Assembly (NCBI GenBank): GCA_002404055.1 | Contig: DHIZ01000016.1 | Location: 5,386 to 32,004, forward strand | DNA from: Chloroflexi bacterium UBA4733 | GTDB taxonomy: Bacteria > Chloroflexota > UBA4733 | Direction: 5' to 3' | Length of the DNA stretch: 26,619 nt | Shown: positions 12,724 to 20,495 of the stretch, one piece after another | Layout: every line of letters starts with the position of its first letter | How positions within the stretch are numbered: the first letter of the stretch is position 1 | Notes under the pieces: model-generated | Database searches by the model: none | The model's input: only the letters and a program-made list of their open reading frames with translations | What the model was told of the DNA's origin: nothing | Translations under genes and position numbers: made by a program

Positions 12724-14529
12724 ATGGCGTACCAATCCCTCTACCGTAAATGGCGCCCGCAGACATTTGCCGCCATGGTGGGGCAAGAGCACGTTGCCCG
12801 CACCCTGGCGAACGCTGTCAGCGAGGAGCGGATGGCCCACGCCTATCTCTTCACGGGACCGCGTGGCACCGGCAAGACCAGCGTCGCTCGCCTGTTTGCT
12901 AAAGCACTCAACTGCCCGGACCGGGTGGGGGCCGAGCCGTGCGATCGTTGTGTCTCCTGCGTCGCCATCCGGGACGGTCGCTCGCTGGATGTGCTGGAGA
13001 TTGACGGCGCCTCCAATCGTGGCATCGACGAAATCCGCGAATTGCGCGAGCGCGTCGGCATGGCAGCCACGACGGGCCGTTTCCGCTTCTATATCATCGA
13101 CGAAGTACACCAACTCACCGAGGCAGCCTTCAACGCCTTGCTCAAAACGCTGGAGGAACCGCCGGCCCACGTCATCTTCATCCTGGCCACCACGGACGCG
13201 CACAAGGTGCCGGCCACCATCTCCAGCAGGTGTCAGCACTTCAGCTTCCACCGGCACAGTTTGGCGGGCATCCGGGCGCGCTTGACCGAGGTGGCGGCGG
13301 CGGAAGGGTTTACGCTGGAACCGCCGGCGTTGGAGCAGTTAGCGCAGGTGGCCGACGGCAGTCTGCGGGACGCGCTCTCCATCCTGGATCAGGCGGTGGC
13401 CTTCTGTGGCCCCGCGGTCAGCGCCGATCAACTGACGGCAATGCTCGGATTGGTGCCGCAGGCGGCGGTCATGGAGTTCGCCGGCTACCTGCGAGAGCGC
13501 AATGTCGCTGCTGCCGTGCAGATGCCGAACCGGCTGGCCGAGGATGGCGCCGACCTGCGCCAGTTCAACCAGCAGTTGATCACGCACCTGCGCGGCGAAC
13601 TGGCGGTGCAGAGCGCCGGCTCGCGGGGAGCAGGCAACGGCAAGGGCTGGGACCTGCCGCACCTGCTCGTCACGATCCGGGCCTTCGCGGCGATCGATTT
13701 CAGCGCACGGTTGACGATGATTCCGCAGTTGCCGCTGGAGCTAGCGGCGGTAGAAGTATGCGCGGAACCGGTGGCAGCAACTCCGGCCGCGGCGGTGGCG
13801 GCTCCCGTGCGAACCGCCCGCCCCGAAACGGCAATGGCTGCTCCAGACCCGGTCGCGGCGCGACCTGGCAACCTGCGGCCGGAGCGGAGCGGGGCGCCGG
13901 TCGGCCGACCTGCGTCGCCGGATGAGGATCAGGTGCTGAAAGCGCCAGCGCTGGCGTCAGCGGACGTGTTCGACCGCAACCCGATAGCAGCAGCCTCGGT
14001 GCCCGATGACATCCGTCGCCGCTGGGAACGTACCCTGGTGAAGCTGCGTCCGGTCAGTTCCAAGGCTCAGGCCATGTGTAACTCCGGTCAGTTGCTCGGC
14101 ATTGATGGACAGACGCTGGTGCTGTCGGCCAAGGGCAGTAAGTTCGTTATGGACAGCGTGAACGATCAACGGCTGCGCAGCACGGTAGAACCGGTCATCG
14201 AAGAGGTGTTTGGCCAGAAGCTAGGCTTGCGCTGCGAGCTGAACGGCAGGCCTATGCCGGGACCGAGCAGCGCGCCAACGGCTCCATCTGAAGCACCACC
14301 CGAGGCGGGCCCGGAGGCGGTATCCCGTGCCGTCGTGTCTGATCGTCCGCCGACCCTGACCGAGCCGCCGCTCAATGGCGCGGGTGGCGCGCCGCACCCG
14401 CAACCAGCTCCACCACGCGATCTCGTGAGCGAGGCCAGGAATAACCCGACGGTGCGCATGGCGATGGACGCTTTTGGCGCATCAATTGAGAGCGTCATCC
14501 CGGCGGAGGACAGCCGCGCCGCGGGATAG
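12724..14529 (+). CDS. dnaX: DNA polymerase III subunit gamma/tau
   Basis: Clamp-loader ATPase of DNA polymerase III (601 residues). MAYQSLYRKWRPQTF is the canonical DnaX N-terminus. Walker A is GPRGTGKTS (45-53); the four-Cys zinc module is Cys64, Cys73, Cys76, Cys79; Walker B is IIDEVH (Asp126, Glu127); and the SRC sensor/arginine-finger motif is at 168-170. A Pro/Ala-rich linker (about 365-425) precedes a C-terminal domain (RRRWERTLVKLRPVSSKAQA onward). The start follows AGGAG (12714-12718) with 5 nt spacing. I saw no A-AAA-AAG type slippery site, so a programmed short gamma form is not supported. First gene of the operon dnaX-ybaB-recR-PHP-nfo. Confidence 0.97.
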   Translation: MAYQSLYRKWRPQTFAAMVGQEHVARTLANAVSEERMAHAYLFTGPRGTGKTSVARLFAKALNCPDRVGAEPCDRCVSCVAIRDGRSLDVLEIDGASNRGIDEIRELRERVGMAATTGRFRFYIIDEVHQLTEAAFNALLKTLEEPPAHVIFILATTDAHKVPATISSRCQHFSFHRHSLAGIRARLTEVAAAEGFTLEPPALEQLAQVADGSLRDALSILDQAVAFCGPAVSADQLTAMLGLVPQAAVMEFAGYLRERNVAAAVQMPNRLAEDGADLRQFNQQLITHLRGELAVQSAGSRGAGNGKGWDLPHLLVTIRAFAAIDFSARLTMIPQLPLELAAVEVCAEPVAATPAAAVAAPVRTARPETAMAAPDPVAARPGNLRPERSGAPVGRPASPDEDQVLKAPALASADVFDRNPIAAASVPDDIRRRWERTLVKLRPVSSKAQAMCNSGQLLGIDGQTLVLSAKGSKFVMDSVNDQRLRSTVEPVIEEVFGQKLGLRCELNGRPMPGPSSAPTAPSEAPPEAGPEAVSRAVVSDRPPTLTEPPLNGAGGAPHPQPAPPRDLVSEARNNPTVRMAMDAFGASIESVIPAEDSRAAG

Positions 14530-14579
14530 GTCCCAGGGCAACCGTTGTGCTGAACGAAAGCGAAGAGGAGCAGGCAACC

Positions 14580-14903
14580 ATGATGGGCAACCAGCGGCAG
14601 ATGTTGCAGCAGGTGCAGCAAATGCAGAAGCAGATGCTGAAGATTCAGGAGGCGCTGGGCAACGAGACCGTGGATGGCAGCGCCGGCGGCGCTGTCACGG
14701 TGACTATCACCGGCCACCTCAAAGTGACGGCGATCCACGTCGCGCCGGACGCTGTCGATCCGAACGACGTGGCGATGTTGGAAGAGTTGCTGACCACAGC
14801 AGTCAATGACGCCATCAGCAAAGCGCAAGACATGGCCGCCAAGCGCATGGAGCCGCTCACCGGCGGTCTGCAGGGAATGGGTTTGCCGCCAGGGCTCTTC
14901 TAG
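14580..14903 (+). CDS. YbaB/EbfC nucleoid-associated protein
   Basis: A 107-residue DNA-binding protein usually encoded between dnaX and recR, as here. The order of elements is right: a long N-terminal coiled-coil helix (QRQMLQQVQQMQKQMLKIQE), a central GAVTVTITGHLKVTAIHVAP beta hairpin, then LEELLTTAVNDAISKAQDMA and a Gly-rich tail ending GLPPGLF. The start at ATG 14580 is preceded by GAGGAG (14565-14570); an earlier in-frame GTG (14547) lacks a ribosome binding site. The dimer is thought to bind and bridge DNA and to help recombination repair together with RecR. Confidence 0.93.
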   Translation: MMGNQRQMLQQVQQMQKQMLKIQEALGNETVDGSAGGAVTVTITGHLKVTAIHVAPDAVDPNDVAMLEELLTTAVNDAISKAQDMAAKRMEPLTGGLQGMGLPPGLF

Positions 14904-14923
14904 GTCGAACGAAGGATGCACCA

Positions 14924-15538
14924 GTGTTTGATAGTGTCAGTGTCGCGCGTCCGGTGGCGGCGCTCATCGACGAGTTGGGCCGTCTACCACAGATTGGCCC
15001 GAAGACTGCCCAGCGCTTAGCCTATTTCCTGTTGCGCGCGCCGGCTGAGCGCTCCCAAACACTGGCGCAGGCGATCCTGGACGTGAAAGAAAAGATCGTC
15101 GTCTGCAGCGAGTGTTTCAACCTCACCGAGGAAGTTCCCTGCGCTATCTGCAGCGCCCGGAGTCGGGACCATGCGCTGATCTGCGCTGTGGAAGATCCGA
15201 TCGATATCCTCTCCATGGAACGCATGCACGCCTTTCGCGGTGTCTACCATGTGCTGCACGGCGCACTCAATCCGTTGGAGGGCATCGGTCCGGACGAGCT
15301 CAAGATCGCCGAGTTACTGACGCGGCTCCGCCGCAGTCCCGTTCGCGAGCTGGTGCTGGCGACCAATCCTACGCTGGAAGGTGACGCCACCGCCGACTAT
15401 ATCGCTCGTGAGGTGCGGGCCGCCGGCCTTGCCACCATAGTCACTCGACTGGGGCGCGGTCTCCCCGTGGGTGGCGACCTGGAATATACCGACGACCTCA
15501 CCCTCAGCCGCGCCTTTGAGAGCCGTCGCCCGCTGTAG
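14924..15538 (+). CDS. recR: Recombination protein RecR
   Basis: A 204-residue RecR, partner of RecF/RecO in loading RecA at gaps. The helix-hairpin-helix LGRLPQIGPKTAQRLAYFLL is near the N-terminus. The zinc finger follows as CSECFNLTEEVPCAIC (Cys-x2-Cys, Cys-x2-Cys, with a degenerate spacing). The Toprim domain starts ICAVEDPIDILSMER and includes the conserved GALNPLEGIGPDEL and ATNPTLEGDATADY, ending TRLGRGLPVGGDLEYTDD. The start is GTG 14924 with GAAGGA 7 nt upstream. It lies 20 bp after ybaB and 51 bp before the PHP gene, in the same operon. Confidence 0.96.
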   Translation: MFDSVSVARPVAALIDELGRLPQIGPKTAQRLAYFLLRAPAERSQTLAQAILDVKEKIVVCSECFNLTEEVPCAICSARSRDHALICAVEDPIDILSMERMHAFRGVYHVLHGALNPLEGIGPDELKIAELLTRLRRSPVRELVLATNPTLEGDATADYIAREVRAAGLATIVTRLGRGLPVGGDLEYTDDLTLSRAFESRRPL

Positions 15539-15589
15539 GCCCTCTGGTACCATGGCCCCTGGCGCGAAGGCAGGAGAGGACAATACGGC

Positions 15590-16321
15590 GTGGGTGTGGC
15601 AGCGCTGCACATGCATAGCACGCAGAGCGATGGACGCTGCAGCGTGGTCGAGACCCTGGACCTGCTGGATACCGCCGGCGGCGTCGACGTCGTGTCGTTT
15701 ACCGACCACGACGAGATCGGGGCCTGGGCAGATGCACTAGCCTGGAAGGCGGATCACCCCGCATCCAGCATCACGCCGCTCTGGGGCTGCGAAGTCACCA
15801 TTCGGGGCGGCAAGCACATGCTGGTGTACATCTTCCAGCCGCCCTACCCCCGGAGGCGCTTCCCGGCGATGCGCAATTTACGCGAGACGCTCCGCCAGGT
15901 TGCCGAAGCCGGCGGTATCTGCATCGTCGCTCATCCCGATCAATGGGTCGTGGGTCTTGGGCTACGCCGACTGGAACGCGAACTGGCCGACGTGGCGATC
16001 ATGGGTCTGGAATCGCACAGCCCCTATGTGCGTTCCAGCGAACGGCTGGCGGCCTTCGCGCGAACACACCACCTGGCGGTGATCGGTGGCAGCGATGCCC
16101 ACTTCCCTCAGCATCTGCTGAAATGGACGACGGTGTTTCCAGGCAACACGCCTGCTGATCTGTTGCGAGCGTTAGAGGCACGAACGACGCAGCCTCAGGA
16201 AGGCGAGTTGAGCGCGAAAGTGCCCATGAGCGAGCTCGCTTTGCAGCAGTGGCAGGCGCTGCTCGTCCATCCTACACGCAAGGTTGCTCGTCTCGTTGGC
16301 CTGGAGCGCATGGCGCGATGA
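15590..16321 (+). CDS. PHP-domain phosphoesterase in the recR-nfo operon
   Basis: A 243-residue PHP-domain protein. Metal-ligand motifs appear in order: ALHMHSTQSDG (His7, His9), FTDHDEIG, GCEVT, IVAHPDQW, LESHSPYV and GGSDAHFP. It is a paralogue in fold, but not a close copy, of the PHP protein at 2674. GTG 15590 has AGGAGAGG (15572-15579) upstream. The stop overlaps the nfo start (ATGA), so it is coupled to an AP endonuclease gene and lies behind recR. PHP domains process DNA or RNA phosphates (for example RNase AM/YciV and the PHP domains of DNA polymerases); a role in cleaning DNA or nucleotide ends fits the context but is inference. Confidence 0.85.
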   Translation: MGVAALHMHSTQSDGRCSVVETLDLLDTAGGVDVVSFTDHDEIGAWADALAWKADHPASSITPLWGCEVTIRGGKHMLVYIFQPPYPRRRFPAMRNLRETLRQVAEAGGICIVAHPDQWVVGLGLRRLERELADVAIMGLESHSPYVRSSERLAAFARTHHLAVIGGSDAHFPQHLLKWTTVFPGNTPADLLRALEARTTQPQEGELSAKVPMSELALQQWQALLVHPTRKVARLVGLERMAR

Positions 16322-17190
16322 TGCGCATCGGTGGCCATGTTTCTATCACCGGCGGCTTGTCCAAAGCGATTGAGCGCCAGGTGGCTATCGGCGGCAACTG
16401 TGGCCAGATATTCTTCACCGGCCCCAGCGCCTGGCGAGCATCCGTCCTGCCGGGCGACGACGTGGCGGCCTTCCAGGTAGCGGCCGCCGCCAGCGATATC
16501 GCCCCCTGGATCGTCCACGCCATTTACCTGATCAATCTGGCGTCCGAGGAGGAACGCATCTGGCAGGGTTCCATTCGCTCGTTGCAGGCGTACCGGCAAC
16601 TGGGCGCCCGCGCCGGTGTGCTGGGCATCGTGGTCCACACCGGCACGCACCGCGGCGCCGGACTGGAGGCTGTGCTGCCGCGCGTGGCGGCGGGCATAGA
16701 GTCCGTGCTGTCCGCCCTGGAAGGTGGTCCACAGTTGATGCTCGAAGTCTGCGCCGGTCAGGGCGGCGCCATCGGTTGTACTTTTGGCGAGTTGGGCACG
16801 ATCATTCGGGCCTTAGGCAGCGACGCGCGCCTCGGCGTCTGCCTGGACACCTGCCACGTTCTCGCCGCCGGCTACGATGTCGCCACGCCTGACGGCATTC
16901 AGCGCACGCTGGAGGAGTTCGAGCAGGAGATTGGCCTGGACCGTCTGGTTGCCATCCACGCCAACGATTCCCTGCACCCGTTGGGCTCGCACCGTGACCG
17001 GCACGCCAACATCGGTGAAGGGTTCATCGGGGATGCCGGCTTCGCCGCGCTGCTGGCGCAGCCCGCGCTGCGCCGCCTGCCGTGGGTGCTGGAGGTGCCG
17101 GGCGTTGAGCGCAGCGGTCCGAACTTGGAGAACATCACCCGCCTGCGCGGGTTAGCCGGGGAGGCCGCCCTCCTACCCCAAATCCTCTAA
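16318..17190 (+). CDS. nfo: Endonuclease IV (apurinic/apyrimidinic endonuclease)
   Basis: A zinc-dependent TIM-barrel AP endonuclease (290 residues) that cuts 5' of abasic sites in base-excision repair. Family motifs in order: IGGHVSITGGL, IVHAIYLINLAS (His of the zinc cluster), VVHTGTHRG, LMLEVCAGQGGAIG (metal Glu), VCLDTCHVLAAGYD (Asp, His), VAIHANDSLHPLGSHRDRHA (His, Asp-x-His) and the final LEVPG (Glu). Two ATGs (16318, 16321) are possible; the first gives the 4-bp overlap with the PHP gene. Its 3' end overlaps the hemQ 3' end by 18 bp, tail to tail, with no room for a separate terminator. Confidence 0.95.
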   Translation: MMRIGGHVSITGGLSKAIERQVAIGGNCGQIFFTGPSAWRASVLPGDDVAAFQVAAAASDIAPWIVHAIYLINLASEEERIWQGSIRSLQAYRQLGARAGVLGIVVHTGTHRGAGLEAVLPRVAAGIESVLSALEGGPQLMLEVCAGQGGAIGCTFGELGTIIRALGSDARLGVCLDTCHVLAAGYDVATPDGIQRTLEEFEQEIGLDRLVAIHANDSLHPLGSHRDRHANIGEGFIGDAGFAALLAQPALRRLPWVLEVPGVERSGPNLENITRLRGLAGEAALLPQIL

Positions 17191-17976
17191 CGCTTCCGCC
17201 GCCGGCTTGCGCTGGCCGAGGAAGATGGGCGTGTCGAGTTTGGTGTAGCGGCGTACTTCGGTGGCGCGGAGGGTTTCCACCATACGCACCATTTCGAAGG
17301 CATCGTCCGATTCGAAAGCGACAACGAACTCCTGGTCACCCAGTCCGAAGGAATGGACAGTGTTGGTCAGCACCCCGCCACCTGTAGCAGCTTCGCTCGG
17401 AATTGGGAACGTGACACTCGGGTTCGGCAAGGAGCGCAGGCGAAATGCCTGGTCGATTTGGGCTGCGTCGGCAGCCGCTTCTAACTCGGCGCGTGGGACA
17501 CTGAACTGGCGACCGAGGCGGCCGTGGTCGGCCATCAGGGTCCGGCGCTCTTCAAAGGTCAGCAGGTACCACTCCGGCGTTTTGATGAAGGGATAGACGC
17601 TTAGGTAGCGCTTGGGCGTTGCGCCTTGCAGGAAGGCGGCGCTATGGGTGGGGTCATACTGGGCAGGGGTGGCAGCGCCGGTGTAGACGTAGGCCCAGGC
17701 CAGGTGTGCTCCCAACGTGGTGCGGCGCAAGGCGACGGCGAGTGTTTGCACGTCGGCGAACTCCCGGCTATGCAGCCAGAGCATCAGGTCGGCGTCGGCA
17801 CGGTAGCCGGCGAGGGAGTAGGCGCCGCGGATGGTCAGGCCGGTTGGTCGGGCATCCAGGGTCGCCAGGTATTCCTGCCGGGCGGCGCGGCGCGTCGCTT
17901 CCTCAAGCTGCCGCCAGGATGGCTGCGCCTTGAGCAGCCAGAACGCGGCGTAGGTGGGCGATGGCGTTGTACTCAT
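17173..17976 (-). CDS. hemQ: Coproheme decarboxylase HemQ (chlorite-dismutase family) with an insertion
   Basis: The last enzyme of the coproporphyrin-dependent heme pathway: it converts iron-coproporphyrin III to heme b. Recognised by YLSVYPFIKTPEWYLLTFEE (catalytic Tyr128, Lys132), the proximal heme-ligand segment LMADHGRLGRQF (His151) and SFGLGDQEFVVAFE with EVRRYTKLDTPIF at the end. At 267 residues it is slightly long. Residues about 162-202 (RAELEAAADAAQIDQAFRLR and the Pro/Thr-rich part after it) are an insertion where relatives pass straight from RQF to the next strand. No other heme gene is in the window. A Shine-Dalgarno GGAGGA exists but is about 15 nt from ATG 17976. Confidence 0.88.
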   Translation of the reverse strand: MSTTPSPTYAAFWLLKAQPSWRQLEEATRRAARQEYLATLDARPTGLTIRGAYSLAGYRADADLMLWLHSREFADVQTLAVALRRTTLGAHLAWAYVYTGAATPAQYDPTHSAAFLQGATPKRYLSVYPFIKTPEWYLLTFEERRTLMADHGRLGRQFSVPRAELEAAADAAQIDQAFRLRSLPNPSVTFPIPSEAATGGGVLTNTVHSFGLGDQEFVVAFESDDAFEMVRMVETLRATEVRRYTKLDTPIFLGQRKPAAEALEDLG

Positions 17977-18072
17977 AGTTGTTGGTCGCTTCCTCCAGGC
18001 TTGTGCCCGATGCTGCCGATGGCATCGGCCGGGTCGTCGCAGCCAGCAGGGACGCTACGACGATGGTCATGC

Positions 18073-19194
18073 TTATGGTCCCATGTTCTGCGGAGAGCGT
18101 TGCACCTGGGCGCTGTTGGTCTCTTTGCTCAGCCAGTCCGTGTAGGTCTTGGCCTTGATCTGATCGATCTGGCTCTGGCTCAAAGGCCGGGCCGGCGCCA
18201 CATCCGTAACCTGAATGATCTCCGAACTGCCGTTGTCGCCCAGGACCGGGGAGATCTGGAAGGGCTGGGCGCCGAAGGCGAACTGGTCGAAGGTCGCATC
18301 TTCTACGCCTTTCGGCGTCCAGTCCACGGCGCGGCTGATCTCCTTCGCTGCCGTGTCCTTCTGGTACTGGGCATTGACGTCTGCCCAGTGCCCACCGGAC
18401 TGCAACTCTTTCAGGGCGGCCGCTGCTTTGGCAGCGTCACCGAAGCTCATTATTCGCGCCTTGACCTGGGGCTGCACCGTCTTCAGATCCCTGCTGAGAT
18501 ACGCCTTGATGTTGGTCTCTTCCAGGCGTGTCGTCAGGATACCGCGTACTTGGGCGTCATTGAGGCCGGTGGCGGCCAGCACCTGTTGATATTGGCTGGC
18601 GGTTGGGGCGCCTAACTGCTTCTGTTCCTGGATCAGGGCCGCGTCTACTTGCCTGGTTGTCGGGACGATCTGGGCAGTAGGGGCGCCGGACTTCTCTAGC
18701 GCCGGGATGGCATCGGCAACGATCTGGGCATTGATGAGGTCGTTGGCGGCCTGATCACCGACGCTGCTGAGTTGCTGCTGCAGGGCGTTCAGCGCCGCCT
18801 GCTGGTTGGCCGTGGCGGCGGCATCGTTGGGCGCCGGTTGATTGGCCTGCAGTTGCTGGGCCTGCCCTTGCAGTTCAGCGATGACCAGCGCTTGATAGTG
18901 CTGCCAGGTATCGCGGCGGATCGGCTCCCCGTTTACCACAGCCACGGGTGTACTGGGCTGGCGGATGTTGTTGATGTAGATGCCGGCGCCGCCAACCAGC
19001 AGCACGAGCACCACGGTCACCAACGTGACCAGCACGACCCACTGGGTCTTGCGCCGTCCTTGCTCGACGCTGGACAGCGTTGGATCGAAGTTGAACAGCA
19101 ATGGCCGTTGGCGGAGGGGCGCAACGCGCGTGGGTTCATGCCGCGCTGTCGGCCGCTGTGCTACCCGCGGCGCCGTGCGCGGCCGGATCGGCAT
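18073..19194 (-). CDS. Membrane-anchored SurA/PrsA-like peptidyl-prolyl isomerase
   Basis: A 373-residue extracytoplasmic foldase. A basic cytoplasmic N-terminus (about 50 residues) precedes one transmembrane helix (about 51-74, WVVLVTLVTVVLVLLVGGAG) with no lipobox, so it is an anchored protein. A SurA_N-like helical region (VAVVNGEPIRRDTWQHYQAL to about 245) follows, then a parvulin-type rotamase domain (VKARIMSFGDAAKAAAALKE, HWADVNAQYQKD, VDWTPKGVEDATFDQFAF). Gln/Ala/Asn-rich stretches at about 105-135 are probably flexible. It begins 3 bp after the rpsR stop, in the place where rplI often lies in rpsF-ssb-rpsR operons, so it is likely co-transcribed. Confidence 0.8.
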   Translation of the reverse strand: MPIRPRTAPRVAQRPTARHEPTRVAPLRQRPLLFNFDPTLSSVEQGRRKTQWVVLVTLVTVVLVLLVGGAGIYINNIRQPSTPVAVVNGEPIRRDTWQHYQALVIAELQGQAQQLQANQPAPNDAAATANQQAALNALQQQLSSVGDQAANDLINAQIVADAIPALEKSGAPTAQIVPTTRQVDAALIQEQKQLGAPTASQYQQVLAATGLNDAQVRGILTTRLEETNIKAYLSRDLKTVQPQVKARIMSFGDAAKAAAALKELQSGGHWADVNAQYQKDTAAKEISRAVDWTPKGVEDATFDQFAFGAQPFQISPVLGDNGSSEIIQVTDVAPARPLSQSQIDQIKAKTYTDWLSKETNSAQVQRSPQNMGP

Positions 19195-19197
19195 GCG

Positions 19198-19515
19198 CTA
19201 GCCGCGCATGTGCTGCGGCGCGAAGGGCAGCAACGCCATGTGGCGTGCGCGCTTCAGCGCTGTGGTTAGCTTGCGCTGATGCTTGGCACACACCCCGGAC
19301 TTACGGCGGGGCTCGATCTTCGCCCGATCGGACAGATAGCGACGCAGCCGGTTGACATCCTTGTAGTCGACGTACTTGATCTTGTCGACACAGAAGATGC
19401 AAACCTTGCGCCGGCCGTAGCGCTCCTTACGGTACTCGCGTTCCGAGGCGCTGCTACTGCTGCTATTGCTACTACTGTTGCTGGGGCCGCTCGTCGGCCT
19501 GCTCCTTGGGGGCAT
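19198..19515 (-). CDS. rpsR: 30S ribosomal protein S18, with Ser/Asn-rich N-terminal extension
   Basis: Small-subunit protein S18, partner of S6 on the platform (105 residues). The conserved core [40 protein letters not shown] and [20 protein letters not shown] is complete and carries a CxxC...CxxH set, i.e. a zinc-binding (C+) type S18. The first ~27 residues are unusual: a Ser/Asn run ([14 protein letters not shown]) encoded by mixed AGC/AGT/AAC codons. AAGAGGAG lies upstream of ATG 19515. It is third in rpsF-ssb-rpsR, 43 bp after ssb. Confidence 0.96.
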   Translation of the reverse strand: MPPRSRPTSGPSNSSSNSSSSSASEREYRKERYGRRKVCIFCVDKIKYVDYKDVNRLRRYLSDRAKIEPRRKSGVCAKHQRKLTTALKRARHMALLPFAPQHMRG

Positions 19516-19558
19516 AAAGGGGATCTCCTCTTAAAGTTAAAGAACTGTCAGTGCTGCC

Positions 19559-19984
19559 TCAGAATGGCAGGTCATCTCCGCCCGCCTGCACGCCGGGCTC
19601 TTCCTTGAAGCCACCGGCGAAGTCGTCGCCGCCGGCGGGGGGTTGCCCACCCTTCGGGGTCAGCATCATCATGTCGTTGGCAATGACTTCGGTGCGATAG
19701 TGCTTCTGGCCATCGTTGCCATCCCAGGAATGGGTCCGCAAGCGGCCTTCGATGTAGACCTTCTGGCCTTTGGTGAGATACTGGTTGGAGATCTCTGCCA
19801 GCCGCTCATACATCGTGACGTTGAACCACTCAGTCTCCTCGCGCGCCTCGCCGCCCGGCGGGGTCCAACGGCGGCTGACGGCTACCGAGAAGTTGGTGAC
19901 CGGCTTGCCGTTCGGCATGTAGCGCATCTCGGGATCTTTGCCCAAGTTACCAATGATCATGACCTTGTTTAGCGAGTTTGCCAC
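19559..19984 (-). CDS. ssb: Single-stranded DNA-binding protein
   Basis: A 141-residue SSB. The OB fold is evident (ANSLNKVMIIGNLGKDPEMR, ETEWFNVTMYERLAEISNQY, LTKGQKVYIEGRLRTHSWDG), followed by a short Gly/Pro-rich linker and the acidic interaction tip DDLPF. It coats ssDNA in replication and repair and recruits partners through the tip. The start is GTG 19984 with AAGGAG 6 nt upstream. It lies between rpsF (22 bp) and rpsR in the classic order. Confidence 0.97.
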   Translation of the reverse strand: MANSLNKVMIIGNLGKDPEMRYMPNGKPVTNFSVAVSRRWTPPGGEAREETEWFNVTMYERLAEISNQYLTKGQKVYIEGRLRTHSWDGNDGQKHYRTEVIANDMMMLTPKGGQPPAGGDDFAGGFKEEPGVQAGGDDLPF

Positions 19985-20006
19985 GTCCTGCTCCTTCCCC
20001 TGGTCG

Positions 20007-20294
20007 CTATTCGCCTTCCCGGATCACCAGGTGGCGTAGCACATCCTCATCCAGTTCCAGTTGGTGTTCGAGGGGGGCGACGTTGGTCGGCGCCATCGCG
20101 AACGTCACCACCTGGTAGTAGCCATCATGAAAGTGCCGAATCGGGTAGGCCAGCCGGCGACGGCCCATCGTGTTCTCTTTCGACACCTCGCCCCCTTGAT
20201 TGGTGACGAGCGCGTTCAGGCGCTGCGACAGGGCGCCGGCGCTTTCCTCGTCCAAATCCGGGCGGTAACAGACCATCATCTCGTAGTTGTGCAA
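20007..20294 (-). CDS. rpsF: 30S ribosomal protein S6 (TTG start)
   Basis: A 95-residue S6. The family start Met-x-x-Tyr-Glu is seen as L/M-HNYEMMVCYRPDLDEE, followed by VSKENTMGRRRLAYPIRHFH, DGYYQVVTFAM and a C-terminal EHQLELDEDVLRHLVIRE. I chose TTG 20294 because GGAGG (20305-20301) is 6 nt upstream and the resulting N-terminus matches the family. The ATG at 20309 would overlap the Shine-Dalgarno and add non-family residues. First gene of rpsF-ssb-rpsR; its leader (20295 to about 20480) could carry the S6:S18 autoregulatory RNA known upstream of many rpsF genes, but I could not confirm a fold. Confidence 0.95.
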   Translation of the reverse strand: MHNYEMMVCYRPDLDEESAGALSQRLNALVTNQGGEVSKENTMGRRRLAYPIRHFHDGYYQVVTFAMAPTNVAPLEHQLELDEDVLRHLVIREGE

Positions 20295-20486
20295 ACTCAA
20301 CCTCCCCATACGGGTATGCCCCACGGGACGACCGGCAGGACTCGCTGCTGCGAGAGGCCGGAGCCGGACCACGCCGACTGGTTCGCCGGGAGCTGGAGGG
20401 ACGCCCCACAAGGACGCCCACAACGGTAGACGGCTCACGCCGCCACCGGGTATGGCAAGTGGCAGCACTCACCAAACCGTGGGGGC

Positions 20487-20495
20487 AGTTTACCA
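20487..20495 (-). promoter_or_regulatory. Extended -10 promoter candidate for rpsF operon
   Basis: On the minus strand TGG-TAAACT (20495-20487) fits an extended -10 element, about 190 bp before the rpsF start. It overlaps the last codons of the upstream methyltransferase gene, which ends at 20490. No -35 with correct spacing is evident. It would give rpsF a long leader. Confidence 0.3.

Noticed and set aside
12724..14529. Programmed frameshift in dnaX giving a short gamma subunit
   Set aside because: No A-rich slippery sequence or following hairpin was seen in the coding region.
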